Made by a program: the position numbers and the translations under genes
Shown here: piece by piece, positions 1 to 5,512 of the stretch
Position numbering within the stretch: the first letter of the stretch is position 1
Layout: every line of letters begins with the position of its first letter
Assembly (NCBI GenBank): GCA_030699295.1
Contig: JAUYJQ010000013.1
Coordinates: forward strand, 1 to 6,588
DNA length: 6,588 nt
Source of the DNA: Candidatus Beckwithbacteria bacterium
Lineage (GTDB): Bacteria > Patescibacteriota > Microgenomatia > UBA1400 > CG1-02-47-37
Reading direction: 5' to 3'
The notes under the pieces: model-generated
What the model saw: the letters and a program-made list of their open reading frames with translations, nothing else
Databases searched by the model: none
Told to the model about the DNA's origin: nothing

Positions 1-186
1 GGCCGTTCCCTCCTCCGGCGCCTGGGCGTAAACGTCAAAAGCGTCCGGGTTATTTTGAGAAAAGGCCCTGAAGCTGGGTACATGGTAAACTTCGTCAAAG
101 ATATAATTTTCAGGCACATCCAAACGATAAAGGCGCAGCCAAAAACCTATGGCTAAAATTAAACCCAAAACCATACCTCTCTTCAT
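1..186 (-). CDS. PMT/ArnT-like (GT39-type) mannosyltransferase, N-terminal part, cut by the window edge
   Basis: This minus-strand reading frame stays open for 62 codons from an ATG at 186-184 to the left edge. It begins MKRGMVLGLILAIGFWLRLY: a short positive N-terminus and one hydrophobic segment (about residues 5-20). A soluble loop follows with FDEVYHVPSF, in which D31-E32 matches the catalytic acidic pair of the first extracytoplasmic loop in the dolichyl-/polyprenyl-phosphate-mannose protein mannosyltransferase family. Such enzymes move mannose from a lipid carrier to a protein or glycan outside the membrane. The start at 186 is preferred because an extended -10 lies just upstream; ATGs at 222-220 and 174-172 are alternatives. 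Its 5' end overlaps the divergent gene at 149. The family call rests on the N-terminus only, and the acceptor cannot be told. Confidence 0.75.
   Translation of the reverse strand, partial: MKRGMVLGLILAIGFWLRLYRLDVPENYIFDEVYHVPSFRAFSQNNPDAFDVYAQAPEEGTA
102..107 (+). promoter_or_regulatory. Possible -10 box (TATAAT) for the GT-C gene
   Basis: A perfect TATAAT sits 41 bases before the ATG at 149, inside the coding sequence of the divergent PMT-like gene. Transcription would start near 113-115 and give a leader of about 35 bases. There is no TG extension and no clear -35 box. AAAGG at 129-133 is too far from the ATG (15 bases) to be a good ribosome binding site. This is the best candidate for this gene but weaker than the other promoters in the window. 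Confidence 0.35.
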
Positions 187-1546
187 ATTGGCTATTGTAA
201 CAATTATTTTTTGGGTTCTCATCTGGTCGAATGTTTTAGTTCAGGAACCGGGCGGTTGGTGGTCAAACTGCCCCAACTGCTGGGGCGATTGGTCGGCCCA
301 CTTAACTTATATTAGTTCCTTTGCCTACGGCCATAATTGGCCGCTTCAGCTGCCGATATTTAGCGGCCACAAATTTACCTACCCCTTCTTAATCGATCTC
401 TTGTCCGCCGGCTTAGTTAAATTGGGTCTGGATTTACCCACTAGCTTAGTCTGGCCCGGCCTGATCTTTTCAATCATTCTCACTTATCTGGTTTATCTTT
501 TGGGTAAAACTTTAACTAATAATCATAAGGTGGGTGTTTTTACGGCCATCCTGTTTCTGTTTAACGCCGGGTGGGGGGCTGACTCCCGCTGGCTTAACCT
601 TATCACCAGCCAGATCATCCCCCAGCGCGGCCAACTGTTAGGCCTAAGTTTGTCGATCATTGTTTACCTGCTTTTGTGGCGTAAAAAAATCCTGGCCGCC
701 GGAATTATTGCCGGTTTGTTGCCGCTAGCTCACGCCCATTCTTATTTAGTCACCATGATAATCGGTGCTTGGTACGGCTGGAGATTCTTACTCCCGGCCC
801 TGGCCTTGGGCTTACCTCAAATTGGTTTTGTCTACGGCTGGGGTAGCCGTAACTTTATTCACTGGGACTCCGGCTGGCTCAAAGAATGGTGGCGTTTGGG
901 CCCAATGCTGCCGCTGCTGCTATGGGGCTTAATCTCAGCACCAGCGAAATTAAAAAAATTCTCTTTGGCTTTTTGGCTGGTATTTGTTTTAGGGAACTAT
1001 CTTCGCTTCCAACCTTACGACTGGGACAATACCAAGTTATTCCTCCACTGGTATTTAATCGCCTCAATTGGTGCCGCTTTAGTTTTAGTCCGCTGGAAAC
1101 TGGTTGGCTTAATTATTTTACTGATCAGCATTTTTCCCGGGGTTAACCAAGTAAGCAAAATCTTCCAGCCGGCAACCAAGTACCAATTTTTTAATCAAAC
1201 CCAATTAACCGTGGCCGAAAAAGTCAGGGAAGTTATCGAACCCCAAGCCGTGGTTTTAACCGCCGGCAACCACAACCACTGGTTGCCGGCACTAACCGGC
1301 CGGCAAATTATCATGGGCTATCCCGGCTGGCTCTGGACCTACGGCATTGACTATTTACCCCGCCAGGCAGACGTGGCCAAAATGTACCAGGGTAACGATC
1401 AGCTTTTAGCTCAGTATCGGGTTGATTACACAGTTATCGGCCCGGACGAAAAAAATATGTGGCCCGACTTGAACCAAGCTTATTTCAACGCCAACTTCCC
1501 CTTAATCTTCGACGAGTCCGGGTATAAAGTTTTTAAGCTCAAATAA
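149..1546 (+). CDS. GT-C-like polytopic membrane glycosyltransferase
   Basis: This 465-residue protein has a hydrophobic N-terminal anchor (about 10-31), then an extracytoplasmic loop with CPNCWGDWSAHLTY (C41, C44, D47, H51), then roughly eight to ten more membrane segments up to about residue 330. A soluble C-terminal domain of about 130 residues follows. This is the plan of GT-C enzymes that use polyprenyl-phosphate sugars, and D47 is the best candidate for the catalytic acidic residue of the first loop. The tail segment MGYPGWLWTYGIDYL (389-403) resembles the C-terminal domains of RgtA/DUF2298-like membrane proteins. Sugar and acceptor are unknown. The start is fixed by an in-frame stop at 128-130 with no other start codon before the ATG at 149. 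The 5' end overlaps the PMT-like gene and the 3' end overlaps the GT87 gene antisense. It could instead be a non-catalytic GT-C relative. Confidence 0.7.
   Translation: MAKIKPKTIPLFILAIVTIIFWVLIWSNVLVQEPGGWWSNCPNCWGDWSAHLTYISSFAYGHNWPLQLPIFSGHKFTYPFLIDLLSAGLVKLGLDLPTSLVWPGLIFSIILTYLVYLLGKTLTNNHKVGVFTAILFLFNAGWGADSRWLNLITSQIIPQRGQLLGLSLSIIVYLLLWRKKILAAGIIAGLLPLAHAHSYLVTMIIGAWYGWRFLLPALALGLPQIGFVYGWGSRNFIHWDSGWLKEWWRLGPMLPLLLWGLISAPAKLKKFSLAFWLVFVLGNYLRFQPYDWDNTKLFLHWYLIASIGAALVLVRWKLVGLIILLISIFPGVNQVSKIFQPATKYQFFNQTQLTVAEKVREVIEPQAVVLTAGNHNHWLPALTGRQIIMGYPGWLWTYGIDYLPRQADVAKMYQGNDQLLAQYRVDYTVIGPDEKNMWPDLNQAYFNANFPLIFDESGYKVFKLK
194..202 (-). promoter_or_regulatory. Extended -10 promoter (TGTTACAAT) for the PMT-like gene
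   Basis: On the minus strand TGTTACAAT (TG, one base, TACAAT; five of six matches to TATAAT) ends 7 bases before the ATG at 186. Transcription would start at or next to the A of the ATG, giving a leaderless mRNA. No Shine-Dalgarno sequence is present. The element lies inside the coding sequence of the divergent GT-C gene. No convincing -35 was seen. Confidence 0.55.
1262..1290 (+). repeat. 10-bp inverted repeat inside the GT-C gene
   Basis: GCCGGCAACC (1262-1271) and GGTTGCCGGC (1281-1290) are exact reverse complements separated by 9 bases, so the mRNA can form a stable hairpin. It encodes A-G-N-H-N-H-W-L-P-A in the C-terminal domain. A third copy of the arm core, CCGGCAA, follows at 1300-1306. 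It may be a by-product of codon choice. Confidence 0.6.
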
Positions 1547-2655
1547 GCTAAAGCGGTAATGCCCAAATTTCTTAGCAAGAGTAAATAGTAAACCCAGTAA
1601 CTTGAGTTTTTTTGGTAAAACTCCTCGATCAAAGTCGTGTAAAAAATCGGGTAAACCAGTTGGTTAAGTAAAGTCACGGCCAAAGTCAAAACCCAAATTG
1701 CCCGACCGGCTTTAACAAACGGTAATAAGGCCATAAACCACCAAATATACTGGGGGTTTAAGTTTTTGGAAAATACTAAAAACACCAGCATCAACGCCAA
1801 AGGTACGCTCCAATTAAAATACTTTGATCGCTGGTTCCAAATGAAATAATAAACCAGTCCGATCGGCACCACCCATAAACGGTTAAATAAGGCCGCCGGT
1901 CCGGGAATCGCCCAAATGCCGTATCCTGCCAAAAGCGGAGGCGGCTGGCCAGTAGTTATTAATGACCAACCGGTGATAAAGCTGCCCGGAAGACTTTCAA
2001 TGCTGATCAGTTTTAAGTTGTGAAAATTCAAAGCACCGATGATCTGCTGCCAATTGCCGCCCAAAAGAAAAAAGATTAACACCGGTAGCAACAGTGCCTC
2101 TCCAAAATATATCAACAGCAATAATAACGACTTTAATTGTTTTTGCTTAATCAGAATCATCAGCAAATAGGGTAAAACGATGACGGGAAAAACCTTCATC
2201 CCCGTGGCCAACCCCAGGCAAAATCCCGACCAGGCAAACTTTCTTTTAATAAATGCCAGCAGGGAAAAAAGCAGCGTCAAGGTGACCAAAGCGTCAAAGC
2301 GAAACAGTAAAATCGGCCCCAAGGCCACCAGCCCCCCCCACAGCCAGATCAGATTTTTACTGGCGTATTGTTTTACCAAATAAATATGAGCGGCCACTAC
2401 CGTCAAATTGACCACCAACGCCGCTGGTAAGTAGTTGCCGTAACTTAACCAACCCACGGGCACTAACAGGATAGGTACGAATAAATAGATTAAGGTTAGC
2501 GGCAAAATCTCATTACCCTCCATGCCGGCAAACGACAAATTCTGCCGCCAGTAATCAACCCGCTCCCACCACACCCAAATGTCCACCTGTAAATGGTTAT
2601 TCCACAGCGGCAAGCGCGCTTGCCATAATATGAACATTAGGACGACAATAATCAT
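1480..2655 (-). CDS. GT87/DUF2029-like polyprenyl-phosphate-mannose-dependent mannosyltransferase
   Basis: This 391-residue protein is hydrophobic almost throughout, with about ten membrane segments. An early loop carries D25 (VDIWVWWERVDYW). The stretch LLFRFDALVTLTLLFSLLAF (116-135), followed by FAWSGFCLGLATGMKVFPVI (140-159), matches the R-x-D and GLA-x-x-K-x-P signature of the GT87/DUF2029 family. Members include actinobacterial mannosyltransferases that use polyprenyl-phosphate mannose outside the membrane. FSKNLNPQYIWW (295-306) is another typical segment. The ATG overlaps the stop of the upstream LCP gene by four bases (ATGA) without a Shine-Dalgarno sequence, so translation probably re-initiates. 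Pairing with an LCP ligase suggests that it builds a glycopolymer that the LCP protein attaches to the wall. The last 21 or so codons overlap the convergent GT-C gene. Confidence 0.75.
   Translation of the reverse strand: MIIVVLMFILWQARLPLWNNHLQVDIWVWWERVDYWRQNLSFAGMEGNEILPLTLIYLFVPILLVPVGWLSYGNYLPAALVVNLTVVAAHIYLVKQYASKNLIWLWGGLVALGPILLFRFDALVTLTLLFSLLAFIKRKFAWSGFCLGLATGMKVFPVIVLPYLLMILIKQKQLKSLLLLLIYFGEALLLPVLIFFLLGGNWQQIIGALNFHNLKLISIESLPGSFITGWSLITTGQPPPLLAGYGIWAIPGPAALFNRLWVVPIGLVYYFIWNQRSKYFNWSVPLALMLVFLVFSKNLNPQYIWWFMALLPFVKAGRAIWVLTLAVTLLNQLVYPIFYTTLIEEFYQKNSSYWVYYLLLLRNLGITALAYLSLKTLYPDSSKIKGKLALK
2609..2624. repeat. 16-bp perfect palindrome near the 5' end of the GT87 gene
   Basis: GGCAAGCGCGCTTGCC is its own reverse complement. 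It lies 31 bases downstream of the GT87 gene's ATG and encodes residues around Q12-L15. It could fold near the translation start, but it lacks the CCCGCCC ends of the palindromes at 5183 and 5811 and may be chance. Confidence 0.5.
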
Positions 2656-3698
2656 TGATTCTGATACAAAATCTCTTCAATGTATTGGTGAATTGCCGTC
2701 CAGTCGTCATTGACAGGTAACAGCACCCACTGGCCAAAGCGGGTTAGCGGCGGGTTATAAAGCAGTGCCGGGATGTCTTCTGTCTGACTACCCTGATCGA
2801 TGACTCCGGTTCTGATCTCATCCTGCTTGATTTTTAGGGCTAGTTTAATTAAGCCGGGGTAGGTTTCAGCAGTTAAATCAGTTGAAACACTGATCGCCAA
2901 GGTCTCCCGCAGCTGCTTTAATTTGCCGGGATTTAACCAGGTGCCGGCTTTAAGCAGCCTGTCTTTAAAGGCTAAAATCACCCGCTGCTGCCGTTGGGCC
3001 CGGGCATAATCAGTGCCTTCCTCGCCTTCAGCGTGGCGGGAGCGGACATATTTTAAAGCCGTCGCGCCGTCAAAATGTTGTTTGCCCGACTTAAACTCAA
3101 TCGTCTCGTAGCGGTTGGTTTCGGGCTCGGCCGCTTCCCGGCCGGGAATGGGATATTGGTTATCGATAAACCCGTGCGGGACGTTAACGTCAATCCCGCC
3201 CAAAACATCAATCGACCGCTCAAAGCCGGAAAAGTCCAAAACTACGCCGTAATGGACCGGTTGGTTAATGATTTCAGCTACCGCCGCTTTAGATAAAATC
3301 AGCCCGCCGCCCGGTTGTTTGCCTTCCCCATAATGATAAGCCGTATTTAATTTAGCCTGCAGAGATTCTACCCAAATGTCCCGGGGTAAAGACACAATTA
3401 CCGTGTCAGCGCTTAATAAGTCGATCGAGACAAGCATCATGCTGTCGGTCAGATCGCCGCCGTCATGACCGGCGCCGCCAATACCTAAAAGCAGAATGTC
3501 TACCCGCCCCCGAAACGAATGCAGCTGATTTACATTAGGGTTCAACCAGTTGACTCCGGCTTTGGCTGCCGGCATTAGTTTTTTACCAATCGTCACCAGT
3601 AGTAATAGCACCAGGGCCAAACCGCCAACATAAACCAGAGGCCGCAGCAACCATAAATACTTGTATAAACGACGTTTTAATTTAGCCATTGCCACCAT
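2652..3698 (-). CDS. LytR-CpsA-Psr (LCP) family cell-wall glycopolymer ligase
   Basis: This 348-residue protein has a short basic cytoplasmic tail, one membrane anchor (about 19-37) and an extracytoplasmic LCP domain (about 65-245). Visible LCP motifs are VDILLLGIGG (66-75), D82 and D85 in GGDLTDSMML, the phosphate-binding R106 in SLPRDIWV, LGGIDVNV (166-173), and ALKYVRSRHAEGEEGTDYAR with R219, R221, D230 and R233, then R236-QQ. LCP enzymes transfer undecaprenyl-phosphate-linked glycopolymers to peptidoglycan. The C-terminal 100 residues are less conserved. ATG 3698 is chosen because an extended -10 ends exactly six bases before it; the in-frame ATG at 3689 (MAKLKRR) is an alternative. It leads a two-gene unit with the GT87 gene, whose start overlaps its stop. 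It is divergent from the helicase gene across 14 bases. Confidence 0.9.
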   Translation of the reverse strand: MVAMAKLKRRLYKYLWLLRPLVYVGGLALVLLLLVTIGKKLMPAAKAGVNWLNPNVNQLHSFRGRVDILLLGIGGAGHDGGDLTDSMMLVSIDLLSADTVIVSLPRDIWVESLQAKLNTAYHYGEGKQPGGGLILSKAAVAEIINQPVHYGVVLDFSGFERSIDVLGGIDVNVPHGFIDNQYPIPGREAAEPETNRYETIEFKSGKQHFDGATALKYVRSRHAEGEEGTDYARAQRQQRVILAFKDRLLKAGTWLNPGKLKQLRETLAISVSTDLTAETYPGLIKLALKIKQDEIRTGVIDQGSQTEDIPALLYNPPLTRFGQWVLLPVNDDWTAIHQYIEEILYQNQ

Positions 3699-3706
3699 GC
3701 TATGAT
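3698..3706 (+). promoter_or_regulatory. Extended -10 promoter (TGCTATGAT) for the helicase-FemAB operon
   Basis: TGCTATGAT (TG, one base, TATGAT) ends six bases before the ATG at 3713, again predicting a leaderless mRNA. It starts on the last base pair of the LCP start codon and shares 3705-3706 with the opposing -10, so the two promoters should compete for RNA polymerase. No Shine-Dalgarno sequence is present in the 14-base gap. Confidence 0.6.
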
Positions 3707-3713
3707 TTTAACA
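3705..3713 (-). promoter_or_regulatory. Extended -10 promoter (TGTTAAAAT) for the LCP-GT87 operon
   Basis: On the minus strand TGTTAAAAT (TG, one base, TAAAAT) ends six bases before the ATG at 3698. This predicts a transcript beginning at the start codon. Its TG is the complement of the A of the helicase ATG and the base before it, so it overlaps the opposing promoter. No -35 box at normal spacing was seen. Confidence 0.6.
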
Positions 3714-5512
3714 TGGTCAAATCCTGGTTAGACGGCTTAAATCAAAATCAAAAGCAGGCGGTCACTTTCGGCATCGGGCCGTTGCTGATATTGGCCGGGG
3801 CCGGTTCGGGCAAAACCCGGGCGTTAACATTCCGGGCAGCTTATTTAATCAAAGCCAAAGGCGTCGACCCGGGCCGAATGCTTTTGGTAACTTTCACCAA
3901 TAAGGCTGCGAGTGAAATGAAGCAACGTTTGTCACACCTACTGGGTGACATTACGTTGCCTTTTTGCGGCACATTTCATTCTTTCTGTGTCCGTTTACTG
4001 CGCCAAGATGCCGACAAAATCGGTTTAGACAATCATTTTGTCATCTACGATGAAGACGATTCTATAGCTGCTATCAAAAAAGCGGTCAAAAATTTAGACC
4101 TGGACATTAAGCCCTACAAGCCGCAAAGTTTTAAAGCCGCGATTTCCGCGGCCAAAAACGAACTGGTGGCCAGCCTCGAGTACTCAAGTTTTGCCCGGGG
4201 CCGATTCCAGGAACTAACGGCAGCTATTTACCGGGAGTACGACCGGTTATTAAAAAAATTCAGCGCCCAGGATTTTGACGACCTATTATTAAACGCGGTC
4301 AAGCTGCTGCAAAATAACCAGGAGACTTTAAACAAATACCGGCTGCAATTTGAGTACTTTCTGGTCGACGAGTACCAGGACACCAATAAAGCCCAATACG
4401 AGCTCACCCGACTATTAACTTCACGCTGGCGTAACTTAACCGCCGTCGGGGATTTTTCCCAAAGTATCTACTCATGGCGCGGCGCCGATTATCGTAACCT
4501 GCTCAGACTCAAAGAAAATTTTCCCGATTTAACCATTATCAACCTGGAGCAAAACTATCGCTCGACGCAAAACATTTTGTCCGCCGCCAACCAAGTGATT
4601 GTCAAAAACACGCTTCATCCGATCTTAAATCTATGGACCAAGTCCGGCTCGGGCAACAAATTGGCTATTTACGAAGCCCGGGACGAAAAAGACGAATCGG
4701 ACTTTGTGGTGCAAATAATTAAACCGGGTAAAAACCTTAACCGCTTTGCTGTTTTATACCGGACCAATGCCCAATCTCGGACCGTCGAAGAAGCTTTTAT
4801 CAAACACGGCATTCCCTATCTTTTAGTCGGCGGCACCCGGTTTTACTCCCGCAAAGAAATCAAAGACTGTCTGGCCTACTTGAGGTTTCTAAGCAACCCC
4901 AAAGACAGCATCGGCTACGAGCGTTTGGAAAAGCTGGGCCAGCGCCGGCTCAAGCTATTTTTGGACTGGGAGCAAACTAATCGGCAGGCAATCAAATCAC
5001 TCACCACCACCCAGATTTTAGACCGGGTGTTAAAAGCCACCCATTACCTGGACCGATTTGACATCAAAGACGAGGCTGATTTAATGCGCCTGGAAAATGT
5101 CAAAGAATTAAGAACCGTCGCCCGGGAATTTCCCCAGTTACAGGAATTTTTAGAAAACGTGGCCTTGGTGGAGCAATCCGATCCCGCCCCTCGCGAGGGG
5201 CGGGGCAAGCTCCAGAAAAATGTCGTCACTTTGATGACTTTGCACGCCTCCAAAGGGTTAGAGTTTGACACGGTTTTTTTAATCGGCATGGAAGAAGGTT
5301 TGTTTCCCCATTCGCGCTCGCTTTTATCCCGTGACGAGCTGGAAGAAGAACGCCGGCTTTGCTACGTCGGCATCACCCGGGCCAAAACCCAGGTCTACTT
5401 TACCTACTCTTTGCGCCGTTTGTATTTCGGCCAGTATTCCAGTAATAGCGTCAGCCGCTTTTTGGCAGACATCGATACTAATCTGTTAGAATTGAGCCAT
5501 GCTCATTCGTGA
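3713..5512 (+). CDS. UvrD/PcrA/Rep-like superfamily 1A DNA helicase, short form
   Basis: This is an ATP-dependent 3'-5' DNA helicase of the UvrD/PcrA/Rep type, acting in repair and replication restart. Numbered from ATG 3713 (599 residues): Q motif LNQNQKQAV (9-17), Walker A AGAGSGKT (28-35), motif Ia TFTNKAASEM, Ib TFHSFCVRLLR, motif II DEYQD from D219-E220, motif III GDFSQSIYSWRGAD from G246, motif IV LEQNYRST from L278, motif V TLHASKGLEF around 509-518, and motif VI from E544 with the arginine finger in GITRAK (R556). The protein ends about 40 residues after motif VI and has a reduced 2B region, so it is about 120 residues shorter than PcrA. A TTG at 3689 would add eight residues but runs through the promoter and into the LCP gene, so ATG 3713 is preferred. 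A palindrome encodes P491-G498, just before motif V. The FemAB gene overlaps its end by 14 bases. Confidence 0.93.
   Translation: MVKSWLDGLNQNQKQAVTFGIGPLLILAGAGSGKTRALTFRAAYLIKAKGVDPGRMLLVTFTNKAASEMKQRLSHLLGDITLPFCGTFHSFCVRLLRQDADKIGLDNHFVIYDEDDSIAAIKKAVKNLDLDIKPYKPQSFKAAISAAKNELVASLEYSSFARGRFQELTAAIYREYDRLLKKFSAQDFDDLLLNAVKLLQNNQETLNKYRLQFEYFLVDEYQDTNKAQYELTRLLTSRWRNLTAVGDFSQSIYSWRGADYRNLLRLKENFPDLTIINLEQNYRSTQNILSAANQVIVKNTLHPILNLWTKSGSGNKLAIYEARDEKDESDFVVQIIKPGKNLNRFAVLYRTNAQSRTVEEAFIKHGIPYLLVGGTRFYSRKEIKDCLAYLRFLSNPKDSIGYERLEKLGQRRLKLFLDWEQTNRQAIKSLTTTQILDRVLKATHYLDRFDIKDEADLMRLENVKELRTVAREFPQLQEFLENVALVEQSDPAPREGRGKLQKNVVTLMTLHASKGLEFDTVFLIGMEEGLFPHSRSLLSRDELEEERRLCYVGITRAKTQVYFTYSLRRLYFGQYSSNSVSRFLADIDTNLLELSHAHS
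3922..3959 (+). repeat. Imperfect 13-bp hairpin inside the helicase gene
   Basis: GCAACGT (3922-3928) pairs with ACGTTGC (3953-3959), and TGTCAC (3930-3935) pairs with GTGACA (3945-3950). The stem is interrupted by a 1x2 internal loop and has a 9-base terminal loop. It encodes residues around Q71-L82 after motif Ia, where protein length is normal for the family, so it is not an insertion. Function unknown; it may be chance. Confidence 0.45.
5183..5204. repeat. 22-bp perfect GC-rich palindrome within the helicase gene
   Basis: The left half CCCGCCCCTCG (5183-5193) is followed directly by its exact reverse complement CGAGGGGCGGG (5194-5204). It is read in frame as P-A-P-R-E-G-R and encodes the loop that enters the motif V strand, a place where UvrD-like helicases vary in length. 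As RNA it would form a nine-pair stem with a CGCG loop. Its ends and reading phase match those of the palindrome at 5811 in the next gene. The likely origin is an inserted palindromic element. Confidence 0.75.
5484..5492 (+). promoter_or_regulatory. Possible internal extended -10 promoter (TGTTAGAAT) for the FemAB gene
   Basis: TGTTAGAAT (TG, one base, TAGAAT) ends six bases before the FemAB ATG at 5499, the same geometry as at the two divergent starts. It lies in the helicase coding sequence (codons for L-L-E-L), so it must satisfy both uses. It would allow leaderless FemAB transcription independent of the helicase promoter. Confidence 0.5.

Noticed and set aside
1530..1565. Possible terminator at the convergent gene ends
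   Set aside because: The AAGCT copies form a direct repeat, with no stable stem followed by a T-run on either strand.
2180..2383. Plus-strand open frame antisense to the GT87 gene
   Set aside because: Low-complexity translation without recognisable family features, fully inside a well-supported gene on the other strand.
3135..3148. 14-bp palindrome TTCCCGGCCGGGAA in the LCP gene
   Set aside because: It encodes IPGRE, which looks like normal LCP family sequence, so it is probably coincidence rather than an inserted element.
3075..3296. Plus-strand open frame antisense to the LCP gene
   Set aside because: It lies opposite conserved LCP motifs; no start signal or -10 element was seen; a shadow frame.
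3689..3712. TTG start adding eight residues (MPPCYDFN) to the helicase
   Set aside because: It would begin inside the LCP gene and translate through the promoter. The ATG at 3713 fits the family N-terminus (Q motif at 9-17) and the -10 spacing.
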